A DNA stretch of 7,717 bases from Methylocystis sp. (GCA_023253795.1 JALRFG010000094.1:1-7717); one strand, 5' to 3'; positions 1 through 6,916 are shown, numbered from the stretch's first letter. Translations and numbers: made by a program. The notes: generated by a model from the sequence alone, not told the origin.

Positions 1-1228
1 CGAGATGTTCGGCGACGGTGAAGATGTCCTTGTCGCCGCGTCCGCACATGTTCATCACCATCAGATGATCGCGCGGTTTTTGCGCGGCGAGATGGAACAC
101 TTTCGCCAGCGCATGCGACGGCTCCAGCGCCGGAATGATGCCCTCGAGCTTCGAGCACAGCTGGAAAGCTGCGAGCGCTTCCTTGTCGGTGGCGTTGAGA
201 TAGGTGACGCGGCCGGTTTCGTGCAGCCAGGAATGTTCCGGGCCGATGCCGGGATAATCGAGACCGGCCGAAATCGAATGGCCTTCGAGAATCTGGCCGT
301 CGTCATCCATCAGCAGATAGGTGCGATTGCCATGCAGCACGCCGGGGCGGCCGCCGGTGAGCGAGGCCGCGTGGCCGTTCGGCACATCGACGCCATGACC
401 CGCCGCTTCAACGCCGTAGATCTCAACCGACGGATCATCGAGGAAGGGATGAAACAGGCCGATGGCGTTGGAGCCGCCGCCAATGCAGGCGACGAGCGAA
501 TCCGGCAGTCGGCCTTCCATCTCCTGCATCTGCACGCGCGTTTCATTGCCGATGATCGACTGAAAATCGCGCACCATCGCGGGATAGGGATGCGGGCCGG
601 CCGCCGTGCCGATGCAGTAAAACGTATCGGCGACATTGGTCACCCAGTCGCGCAGCGCCTCATTCATCGCATCCTTCAGCGTACGCGCGCCGCTTTGCAC
701 CGGATGCACTTCGGCGCCGAGCATCTTCATGCGGAAGACGTTCGGTTTCTGACGCTCGACATCGACGGCGCCCATATAGACGACGCATTGCAGACCAAAA
801 CGCGCGCAGGCGGTGGCGGTGGCGACGCCATGCTGGCCGGCGCCTGTCTCGGCGATGATGCGCTTCTTGCCCATGCGGCGGGCAAGCAGAATCTGACCCA
901 GCACATTGTTGATCTTGTGCGCGCCAGTATGATTGAGCTCGTCGCGTTTGAAATAGACCTTGGCGCCCATGCCTTCGCCGGCCGTTTCGCGCACATGCTC
1001 GGTGATGCGCTCGGCGTAATAGAGCGGCGACGGCCGGCCGACATAATGCTTGTGCAGGCTGGTCAACTCGGCGTGAAACGCGGGATCGTTCTTCGCCTCG
1101 GCGTAGGCCTGTTCAAGTTCGAGCACGAGGGGCATCAGCGTTTCGGCGACAAAGCGCCCGCCGAATATGCCGAAGCGGCCATTGTCGTCGGGTCCGGCGC
1201 GGAAGGAATTGGGAAGCGGCTTGTTCAC
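1..1228 (-). CDS. trpB: tryptophan synthase beta chain (3' end cut by window edge)
   Basis: PLP enzyme that condenses indole with L-serine to give L-tryptophan, acting in the cytoplasm as an alpha2-beta2 complex with TrpA. The 409 visible codons read without interruption. The PLP-lysine motif HTGAHK is at residues 100-105 (Lys105, equivalent to E. coli Lys87), the catalytic Glu is in AETGAG (Glu127), the cofactor-phosphate loop GGGSNA is at 250-255, and the C-terminal CGRGDKD motif is at 395-401. The protein ends at ...TVAEHL at the window edge. Homologues are about 397-410 residues long, so only a few codons should be missing. The chosen start is GTG at 1228, with AGGA at 1238-1241 nine bases upstream. 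It gives an N-terminus of usual length before the conserved GRFGIFGGRFV block. It lies 51 bases after trpF in the same direction, so co-transcription is likely. trpA is expected next, outside the window. Confidence 0.97.
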   Translation of the reverse strand, partial: MNKPLPNSFRAGPDDNGRFGIFGGRFVAETLMPLVLELEQAYAEAKNDPAFHAELTSLHKHYVGRPSPLYYAERITEHVRETAGEGMGAKVYFKRDELNHTGAHKINNVLGQILLARRMGKKRIIAETGAGQHGVATATACARFGLQCVVYMGAVDVERQKPNVFRMKMLGAEVHPVQSGARTLKDAMNEALRDWVTNVADTFYCIGTAAGPHPYPAMVRDFQSIIGNETRVQMQEMEGRLPDSLVACIGGGSNAIGLFHPFLDDPSVEIYGVEAAGHGVDVPNGHAASLTGGRPGVLHGNRTYLLMDDDGQILEGHSISAGLDYPGIGPEHSWLHETGRVTYLNATDKEALAAFQLCSKLEGIIPALEPSHALAKVFHLAAQKPRDHLMVMNMCGRGDKDIFTVAEHL

Positions 1229-1249
1229 GAGCGGATGTCCTGTTGGCGG

Positions 1250-1265
1250 CGCGCGGCGGCGCGCG
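1250..1265. other. GC hairpin in the trpF-trpB gap, with a T-run on the plus strand
   Basis: Two CGCGCG arms (1250-1255 and 1260-1265) surround a 4-base loop within the 51-base gap between trpF and trpB. Read on the plus strand the stem is followed directly by TTTT (1266-1269), which resembles an intrinsic terminator, yet no plus-strand gene lies upstream. Read on the minus strand (the trp mRNA) the AAAA precedes the stem, so it should not terminate trpF-trpB transcription. It could be a processing or stability stem, or a block to antisense transcription. Alternating CG runs also arise by chance in GC-rich DNA. Confidence 0.35.
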
Positions 1266-1279
1266 TTTTGAGGGTTCTT

Positions 1280-1948
1280 TTAGACTGTCGCGGGCCGGGA
1301 CGAAAGCGCGCGAACCGCCGCAACGAAAGCGGCGATTTTTCCCGCGTCCTTGACGCCACGGGCGCTTTCGACGCCCGACGACACATCGACCGCCGGCGCC
1401 TGTGTTTGGCGCAGCGCCGCAGCGACATTTTCGGGGTCCAATCCACCCGACAGCATCCATTTTGCGGCGGTTATGTTGCGCAGCAAATCCCAATCGAAAA
1501 CGACACCGGCGCCGCCGGGTACGGTCGCGTCGGGTGCGGGCTTGGCGTCGAACAACAGCCAGTCGGCGACGCCGTCATAGCTTCGAGCGGCGGCGACATC
1601 CGCAGCGGACGCGACGCCAATCGCCTTGATCACCGGCAGGCCAAAGCGCGCCTTGACCGCGCCTACCCGTTCCGGGCTCTCATGGCCATGAAGTTGCAGC
1701 ATGTCGGGACGCAGCGCCGCGACGACCTCCGCCAGCGCGGCGTCATCGGCGTCGACGGTGAGCGCAACCTTTTGAATGCGCCCCGCCGCCTGTTCGCCCA
1801 ACGCGCGCGCCGTATCGAGATCGATATGGCGCGGGCTTTTGGCGAAAAACACGAAACCGGCGAGATCGGCGCCGGCGGCGATAGTCGCGTCAAGCGTATG
1901 CGGCGTCGACAGACCGCAGATTTTCACAAGGACAGGTTCGCCGCTCAT
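1280..1948 (-). CDS. trpF: N-(5'-phosphoribosyl)anthranilate isomerase
   Basis: Catalyses the Amadori rearrangement of phosphoribosylanthranilate to CdRP, the third step from chorismate in tryptophan synthesis. It is a 222-residue single-domain (beta/alpha)8 barrel of normal family length. VKICGL at residues 8-13 carries the general-base Cys11. GFVFFAKSPRHI (31-42) holds the substrate-contacting Arg40. LQLHGHE is at 84-90, and LLFDAK (131-136) holds the probable general-acid Asp134. The phosphate-binding end is formed by LSGGLDPENV (166-175) and VDVSSGVES (187-195). The ATG at 1948 overlaps the manC stop codon (ATGA). No good Shine-Dalgarno sequence precedes it: the nearest AGGA ends 15 bases before the ATG. 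Translation is therefore probably coupled to manC. The stop is TAA at 1280-1282, and trpB follows 51 bases later. Confidence 0.96.
   Translation of the reverse strand: MSGEPVLVKICGLSTPHTLDATIAAGADLAGFVFFAKSPRHIDLDTARALGEQAAGRIQKVALTVDADDAALAEVVAALRPDMLQLHGHESPERVGAVKARFGLPVIKAIGVASAADVAAARSYDGVADWLLFDAKPAPDATVPGGAGVVFDWDLLRNITAAKWMLSGGLDPENVAAALRQTQAPAVDVSSGVESARGVKDAGKIAAFVAAVRALSSRPATV
1945..1948 (-). promoter_or_regulatory. ATGA stop/start overlap coupling manC to trpF
   Basis: The TGA stop of manC (1945-1947) and the ATG start of trpF (1946-1948) share two bases in the sequence ATGA. This arrangement is typical of termination-reinitiation coupling, and the lack of a properly spaced ribosome binding site for trpF supports it. 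Both proteins have normal ends at this junction, so the overlap is not a frameshift artefact. Confidence 0.8.
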
Positions 1949-3357
1949 CCGCGGTTATAAACGTCCTGGAAGCGGACGATGTCGTCCTCGCCGAGATAGG
2001 AGCCGGTCTGCACCTCGATCAACTCCAGATCGATCTTGCCGGGATTGGTGAGGCGATGCTTGCAGCCGATCGGCAAATAGATCGACTCATTCTCGTGGAC
2101 GAGATGGATCTCCTCATCACGACCAACCTCGGCGGTGCCGCGCACCACAATCCAGTGTTCGGCGCGGTGGAAATGCTTTTGCAGCGACAGCCGTTCGCCC
2201 GGCTTCACCACAATGCGCTTCACCTGATAGCGCTGACCGCCATCGATCGACTGATAATAGCCCCACGGCCGGAAAATGCGCTTGTGCTCGCCGGCCTCGC
2301 GACGGTTCTCGGTCTTGAGCTGATCGACAAGCTGTTTGACCTGATCGCCATGCTCATGGCTCAGCACCAGAACCGCGTCCTGCGTCGTCACGACGATCAC
2401 GTCGTCGACGCCAACCACCGTCGTCAGAATTTCCTCGGAGCGGACATGGACGTTATGCGCGTCCATCACCACGGCGTTGCCGCGCACCGAATTGCCGGCT
2501 TCATCGCGCTCGGAAAGCTCCCAGACCGCGCGCCAGGTGCCGACGTCCGACCAGCCAATATCGGCCGGGATCAGCGCCGCCTTGTCGGTCTTCTCCATCA
2601 CCGCATAGTCGATGGATTTTTTCGGCGCACGTTCAAACGCCTCGCCGTCGAGCACCAGAAAGCCGAGATCCTTTTGCGCGCCTTCAATCGCCGCTTCGGC
2701 GGCTTCCGCCATCGCCGGCTCGAATTGCGCAATCTCGCTTTGCATGACGTCGGCGCGGAAAATGAAATTGCCGCTGTTCCAGTAATAGCCGGCGTCGATG
2801 TATTTCTGCGCGGTCTCGCGATCCGGCTTCTCGACGAAGGCTTCAAGCTTCAAAACTTCCGAGCCCGCCGCAATCGGCGCGCCGGGACGCAGATAGCCAT
2901 AACCGGTCGCCGGATTGTCGGGCTTGATGCCGAGCGTGACGATATAGCCTTCCGCCGCCGCGTCGCCCGCCTTCTTACAGAGTTGCACCAGCCCCGGACG
3001 GTCGCGCACGACATGATCGGCGGCGAGCACCACCACCACCGTATCCGGCGCGCGGCGCGCGGCCAGACCGGCTGCGACGGCGACGGCCGGACCGCTATCG
3101 CGTCGGGTCGGCTCCAAAACGATCTCCGCCTCGGCGCCAATCTCGCGCAACTGATCGGCGAGCAGGAAACGATAATCCTTGTTGGAGATGATGATCGGCG
3201 TCTCGAAAGCCGGATCGGCCAGCATCTGCATCGTCGTCTGGAACGTCGAACGTTCGCCGACCAGCGGGATGAACTGCTTGGGCAGGGTCTCGCGAGATTC
3301 GGGCCACACCCGCGTTCCCGAACCGCCACACATGATCACAGGCTGAATTTTACGCAT
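1945..3357 (-). CDS. manC: mannose-1-phosphate guanylyltransferase / mannose-6-phosphate isomerase (bifunctional, type II)
   Basis: Cytoplasmic enzyme supplying GDP-mannose from mannose-1-phosphate and GTP. Its C-terminal isomerase interconverts fructose-6-phosphate and mannose-6-phosphate. Names used for the family are ManC, CpsB, AlgA and XanB. It is full length (470 residues). Nucleotidyltransferase domain, about 1-285: GGSGTR (11-16), PKQF (26-29), AADH (112-115), FVEKP (174-178), YWNSGNFIF (192-200), SIDYAVMEK (248-256) and GWSDVGTW (268-275). Cupin-type isomerase domain, about 355-468: RPWG (363-366), YQVKRIVVKPGE (377-388), the metal-site motif QKHFHRAEHW (393-402) and EVQTGSYLGEDDIVR (448-462). 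Residues 82-91 read EPTRRDSGPA where the family usually has a GRNTAPA-like sequence. The ATG at 3357 is preceded by AGAGGAA on the minus strand (bases 3362-3368), a strong ribosome binding site. The gene overlaps trpF. No glycosyltransferase or other polysaccharide gene is adjacent, so the end product is unknown. Confidence 0.95.
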   Translation of the reverse strand: MRKIQPVIMCGGSGTRVWPESRETLPKQFIPLVGERSTFQTTMQMLADPAFETPIIISNKDYRFLLADQLREIGAEAEIVLEPTRRDSGPAVAVAAGLAARRAPDTVVVVLAADHVVRDRPGLVQLCKKAGDAAAEGYIVTLGIKPDNPATGYGYLRPGAPIAAGSEVLKLEAFVEKPDRETAQKYIDAGYYWNSGNFIFRADVMQSEIAQFEPAMAEAAEAAIEGAQKDLGFLVLDGEAFERAPKKSIDYAVMEKTDKAALIPADIGWSDVGTWRAVWELSERDEAGNSVRGNAVVMDAHNVHVRSEEILTTVVGVDDVIVVTTQDAVLVLSHEHGDQVKQLVDQLKTENRREAGEHKRIFRPWGYYQSIDGGQRYQVKRIVVKPGERLSLQKHFHRAEHWIVVRGTAEVGRDEEIHLVHENESIYLPIGCKHRLTNPGKIDLELIEVQTGSYLGEDDIVRFQDVYNRG

Positions 3358-3361
3358 TCGA

Positions 3362-3385
3362 TTCCTCTCGCGGCGTCAGCGCCGC
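3362..3385 (-). promoter_or_regulatory. manC ribosome binding site with a hairpin directly 5' of it
   Basis: On the minus strand, GCGGCG-CTGA-CGCCGC (bases 3385 to 3370) forms a 6-base-pair stem with a four-base loop. It ends one base before the AGAGGAA Shine-Dalgarno sequence (3368 to 3362). The start codon follows 4 bases later. The stem leaves the ribosome binding site itself single-stranded. It may protect the mRNA end or tune initiation. No regulatory ligand can be inferred from the sequence. Confidence 0.45.
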
Positions 3386-3395
3386 CAAGACCGTC

Positions 3396-3416
3396 AAAAT
3401 CGCGTCACCACGCGAT
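3396..3416 (-). terminator. probable intrinsic terminator after the helicase gene
   Basis: On the minus strand, ATCGCGT-GGTG-ACGCGAT (bases 3416 to 3399) is a perfect 7-base-pair stem with a 4-base loop, followed by a short T-run (TTTT counting the last stem base). It lies about 80 bases beyond the helicase stop codon and 38 bases before the manC ATG. The U-tract is short, so termination may be partial. A second possible stem (7-base arms 3443-3449 and 3463-3469, 13-base loop) lies between it and the helicase stop. Confidence 0.45.
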
Positions 3417-3496
3417 GAGTCGCTGGCTCAAAATAACATGGCCGCGACGCGATCGGGAAATCCGTCGCGCCGGATCGGGCCGCGCCCTTCTCAGGC

Positions 3497-6487
3497 TCAG
3501 CTTTTGCCCTTCTTTTCCATCTCCGCCTTAAGCGCAGCGAGTTTGGCGAAGGGCGAATCCGGGTCCGGCTGGCGCTCGCGGCGCTCGGGGGCGGCGAAGC
3601 CCGCAGAAGGCCGCGGACCGCGGCGATCGTCGCGCGGCGGCTTGCCCGGCGTGCGGAATTTGTCGAAGCGGGCGGCGCGGCCCTCGCCGCCGGCCTCGCC
3701 CGCTGCGGAACGGGGCCGATGCTCGCGGCGCGGCGGACGCTGCTCGCCGCCCTCGGTGCGCTCGCCACGCGGCGGGGCGCGACGCGGACCGGTTTGGGCG
3801 TGGCGCGGCTGCTGCGCCCAGATTTCGATCAGCGCAACAGCGGCTTCTTCGCCGGCTTCGGCTTCGGCGGTCGTCTCCACGGGCGCGGCCTCTGCCGGCG
3901 CGTCGACGGTCGGCGGGGTCTCGACGGGTTCAGCGGCGCTGGCCGTTTCGGAGGTTTCCGCCGGTGTGGGCGTGAGCGGCTCGGTCGCCGCCGCCGGCAG
4001 GAGCGCAACCGTGATCGCCGGGCCCGGACGCTGGGTCGACGCATAACCGAGCGATTTCAGGATGGAGGAAAAGGCCTCGCCAGAACAGCCGGTGAGCGAG
4101 GTCATCGCCACCGTCACCACAAAGCCTTCGCCATCCGCCGCGCCGGCCGGCGCTTCCCCGGCGGTGACGCCGGGCCGGTAGGCGATGGCCGGCCGGATCA
4201 GATCGGCCAGACGCTCAAGAATATCGACGCGCACCACCCGGTCGCCGCAAACCCGGAAGCCGGCGGCGCGGTAAAATCCCCGATGGATCGTTGGATCGGC
4301 GGCGAAGGACGTGCGGCCGGAAGCGGCGAGATGCGGCACTTCCTCCAGACCCTTCACCGTATCGAGGCCGCCATGGTGCAAGGCCCAGAGCAGCGCGGCG
4401 AGCGCGCGCGGGGCCGGCTTCAGCAGCACCGGCAGATAGATGTGATAGGCGCCAAAACGCACGCCGAGCTTGCGCAGCGCGCCGCGATCTTCCTGCGAGA
4501 AGCCTTTGACTTCCTTGGCGACGCGGGCACGATCGAGCACACCCAGATCCTCGGCGATCTGGAAGGCGACGCCACGCGTCACCCCTTCCAGCCCCTCGCC
4601 CTTTTCGAGCTGCTGCAGCGGGCCGAGCAACTTGTCGACATGCTGGCCCAGCCAGAGATCGACTCGCTGCTTGACCTTGTCGAGCGCCGCGCCCGACAAT
4701 TGCTCATCGGCGAGGATGCGCGTGGTTGGCGTGAGAACGCCAGCCCCGGCGGCGATTTTCGCGACCGGCTCGCCGAGCCAGCGGATCGTGCCGTCATTGG
4801 CGAGGGCGAAGGCGTCGTCGACAGCGTCGAAGACGCGCGTCGCGCGCGCTTCATATTCGCTGGCCAAAGCCTTGAGCGCCGCCGCATTGAGCGCTTTCGC
4901 CGCCTCTCCGGCCGCGCCGGGATCGGGCGTGAAGCGAAAACCCTGGAGGCTTCCGACATGCTGGCCCTCGACGAGAACGTCCCCGGCGGCGTTGATTTCG
5001 GCTTCTAGCATCGCATTCTCTCTCAGGCGGCGCATCAGCACGCTGGTGCGGCGATCGACGAAACGCTGGGTCAACCGTTCGTGCAGCGCGTCGGAAAGGC
5101 TGTCCTCTACCCGACGCGCGACGCTCTGCCAATGCTCCGCGTCATCAAGCCAGCCGGAACGGTTGGAGATAAAGCTCCAGGTGCGCACCTGCGCCAGACG
5201 ATTGGACAGCGTATCGATGTCGCCGTCGACGCGGTCGACGTCCGCAATCTGGCGCGCCATCCAGTCGCCGGGGATTTTACCCTTGCGGGCGATAAAACCA
5301 AAAATCGACAGCGCCAGCTCGGTGTGCGCCGCCGGCGAAGTCTTTCGATAATCAGGGATTTGGCAGGCGTCCCAGAGCCGCGCGACATCGGCGGGAGATT
5401 TGGCGTTGCGCTGCGCGTCGGCGTCCCGGCTCGCCGCCTCCAGCGTGATCTGGTCGACGGCGACCGGGGCCCGTGTGAAGCGGGGATGATCGGGCGCCTT
5501 GTCGAGCGAGGCCAGCAAAGCCTCGATCGAAGAAAAATCGAGATCGGGGTTACGCCATTGCAGCAGCGTGACCGGATCAAAGCGATGATCCTCCAGCTGC
5601 TCGATCAGATCCTCGTCGAAAGGCGGACAGCGGCCAGTCGCGCCAAACAGCCCGTCGCTCATATGCCGGCCGGCGCGGCCGGCGATCTGGCCAAACTCCG
5701 CCGGGGTCAGACGACGATAGCGCCAGCCGTCGAATTTCCGATCCGACGCGAAGGCGACGTAATCGACATCAAGATTGAGCCCCATGCCGATGGCGTCAGT
5801 GGCGACGACATAATCGACGTCGCCCGACTGAAATAATTCGACCTGGGCGTTGCGGGTGCGCGGGCTGAGCGCGCCCATGACCACCGCCGCGCCGCCGCGC
5901 TGACGTTTGATCCATTCGGCGATGGCGTAAACTTCCTCCGCCGAGAAAGCGACGATCGCCGTGCGCGGCGGCAGCCGCGAAATTTTTTTATCGCCCGCGA
6001 AGGAGAGTTTTGACAAACGCGGGCGGCTGAACAGCGGCGCGCCGGGAAATAATTCGCCGATCAGCGGCGCCATTGTGCCGGCGCCGATCAGCAGCGTCTC
6101 CTGACGCCCGCGCCAGCGCAGCAAACGATCGGTGAAAATATGGCCGCGATCGAGATCAGCGGCGAGCTGAATTTCATCAATGGCGAGAAAATCCACCGTC
6201 ACATCGCGCGGCATCGCTTCGACGGTAGAGATCCAATAAGCCGGCGCGCGCGGTTTGATTTTTTCTTCGCCGGTGATCAGCGCGACATTGGCGGCGCCGA
6301 CTTTTTCAACGACGCGGGTATAAACCTCGCGCGCCAGCAAGCGCAGCGGCAAGCCAATCAGTCCGCTGGGAAAAGACAGCATCCGTTCGATGGCGTGATG
6401 CGTCTTGCCGGTGTTCGTCGGGCCGAGCACCGCCGTGACGCCCGAAGACCGGACATCCGCACGACCCCCCGGCAGCCGCAGCCTCAT
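3497..6487 (-). CDS. Suv3-like ATP-dependent RNA/DNA helicase with a low-complexity C-terminal tail
   Basis: Superfamily 2 helicase of the alphaproteobacterial group related to the mitochondrial degradosome helicase Suv3/SUPV3L1. It probably unwinds RNA or RNA-DNA duplexes in RNA turnover, although its bacterial substrate is not evident from the sequence. It has 996 residues. Core motifs: Walker A GPTNTGKTH (22-30), DEIQ motif II (104-107), GAGTM motif III (135-139), VATDAIGMGLNL motif V (228-239) and arginine-finger motif VI QIAGRAGR (267-274). A Suv3-type linker, NPDLDFSSIEALLASLDK, is at 313-330. Residues about 330-830 form the helical and C-terminal region. Residues 831-885 are rich in Glu/Ala/Pro/Thr, 894-975 are rich in Arg/Gly/Pro, and the end is SPFAKLAALKAEMEKKGKS. 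The ATG at 6487 is the first ATG, GTG or TTG in the open frame, with a weak GGA seven bases upstream. The gene is divergent from tex and followed by manC after 139 bases. The family call is firm; the cellular role is inferred. Confidence 0.92.
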   Translation of the reverse strand: MRLRLPGGRADVRSSGVTAVLGPTNTGKTHHAIERMLSFPSGLIGLPLRLLAREVYTRVVEKVGAANVALITGEEKIKPRAPAYWISTVEAMPRDVTVDFLAIDEIQLAADLDRGHIFTDRLLRWRGRQETLLIGAGTMAPLIGELFPGAPLFSRPRLSKLSFAGDKKISRLPPRTAIVAFSAEEVYAIAEWIKRQRGGAAVVMGALSPRTRNAQVELFQSGDVDYVVATDAIGMGLNLDVDYVAFASDRKFDGWRYRRLTPAEFGQIAGRAGRHMSDGLFGATGRCPPFDEDLIEQLEDHRFDPVTLLQWRNPDLDFSSIEALLASLDKAPDHPRFTRAPVAVDQITLEAASRDADAQRNAKSPADVARLWDACQIPDYRKTSPAAHTELALSIFGFIARKGKIPGDWMARQIADVDRVDGDIDTLSNRLAQVRTWSFISNRSGWLDDAEHWQSVARRVEDSLSDALHERLTQRFVDRRTSVLMRRLRENAMLEAEINAAGDVLVEGQHVGSLQGFRFTPDPGAAGEAAKALNAAALKALASEYEARATRVFDAVDDAFALANDGTIRWLGEPVAKIAAGAGVLTPTTRILADEQLSGAALDKVKQRVDLWLGQHVDKLLGPLQQLEKGEGLEGVTRGVAFQIAEDLGVLDRARVAKEVKGFSQEDRGALRKLGVRFGAYHIYLPVLLKPAPRALAALLWALHHGGLDTVKGLEEVPHLAASGRTSFAADPTIHRGFYRAAGFRVCGDRVVRVDILERLADLIRPAIAYRPGVTAGEAPAGAADGEGFVVTVAMTSLTGCSGEAFSSILKSLGYASTQRPGPAITVALLPAAATEPLTPTPAETSETASAAEPVETPPTVDAPAEAAPVETTAEAEAGEEAAVALIEIWAQQPRHAQTGPRRAPPRGERTEGGEQRPPRREHRPRSAAGEAGGEGRAARFDKFRTPGKPPRDDRRGPRPSAGFAAPERRERQPDPDSPFAKLAALKAEMEKKGKS

Positions 6488-6488
6488 C

Positions 6489-6524
6489 GATTTTTCCGAG
6501 GGTTTGGATTTTTCCGAGAGTTTG
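6489..6524. repeat. tandem duplication of an 18-base unit just 5' of the helicase start
   Basis: Two adjacent 18-base copies, GATTTTTCCGAGGGTTTG (6489-6506) and GATTTTTCCGAGAGTTTG (6507-6524), differ at one base. On the minus strand each copy carries CTCGGAAAAATC. The copy nearer the gene ends one base from the ATG at 6487 and includes its only Shine-Dalgarno-like GGA. The unit length is a multiple of three, and the helicase frame stays open through both copies, but there is no ATG, GTG or TTG start upstream. Confidence 0.85.
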
Positions 6525-6622
6525 ATCGTTGTCCCGCTCCGGCGCGTCAGGCGGCGACGCGCAATGCCGCCACTGCAAATGTATCATAATGGAACTTTAG
6601 CAAAGCCGCGCCTTCATCTTTC

Positions 6623-6637
6623 GAACAGCCGGCGAAC
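6623..6637 (-). promoter_or_regulatory. candidate LexA (SOS) operator
   Basis: The plus strand reads GAAC, seven bases, GAAC (6623-6626 and 6634-6637), which is GTTC-N7-GTTC on the helicase strand. This direct-repeat form is the published operator pattern of alphaproteobacterial LexA. It lies 136-150 bases upstream of the helicase start and about 344 bases from tex. A chance match with eight fixed bases is expected roughly once per 33 kb on two strands, so a random hit cannot be excluded. It does not overlap a clear promoter. Confidence 0.3.
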
Positions 6638-6891
6638 GAAACGCGGCCGAATCGCTGACTCCTGCGGAATCACGCTCTGTTCGCACAGCATATAGGGCGT
6701 CATGCGTATTTTGCCGCCACAGATTGAGAGACGCGGATCATCCATGTCTTTCGTACGCACAAAGCGGGCGGACTCGTTTCAATCTTGCTGTCAAGCGGCG
6801 CTAAACTGCGCGTATCCTTGAGCAATCGCCACGCTTCAACACAAATCGTCCCCGCGCCGTTCGATAATGTGTGGTGGAAAAGAATCGTTTT

Positions 6892-6915
6892 ATGGTTAAT
6901 CGTCGGCTCAACCAT
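6892..6915. repeat. dyad (inverted repeat) next to the tex promoter
   Basis: ATGGTT at 6892-6897 and AACCAT at 6910-6915 form perfect 6-base inverted arms around a 12-base spacer. The arm centres are 18 bases apart. The right arm ends one base before the candidate -35 box of tex. The position suits a dimeric regulator binding upstream of the promoter, but no regulator can be named. A 6-base dyad with a 12-base spacer can also occur by chance. Confidence 0.35.
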
Positions 6916-6916
6916 T

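Noticed and set aside
5..1960. 651-codon plus-strand open frame covering trpB and trpF
   Set aside because: It is codon-aligned antisense to both genes. Its stops would require TTA, CTA or TCA in the sense codons, which these genes avoid. The product is Arg/His/Ala-rich with no recognisable domain, while the opposite strand encodes two clear enzymes.
3451..3479. Repeated GATCGGG and short inverted repeat ATCCG/CGGAT after the helicase
   Set aside because: Arms of only 5-7 bases in very GC-rich DNA, with no T-run directly after the stem. The stem at 3396-3416 is a better terminator candidate.
2056..3531. 491-codon plus-strand open frame opposite manC
   Set aside because: Same codon-aligned antisense effect. 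manC on the other strand has all the motifs of its family.
3719..5836. Plus-strand open frames of 429, 293 and 251 codons opposite the helicase
   Set aside because: Antisense or shifted-frame shadows of the 996-residue helicase, with low-complexity, compositionally biased translations and no ribosome binding site or family match seen.
6306..6587. Minus-strand frame beginning at 6587 with a QTLGKI repeat
   Set aside because: It is the +1-type shadow of the helicase start. The peptide repeat simply reflects the 18-base tandem duplication, and the frame overlaps the Walker A region in the wrong frame.
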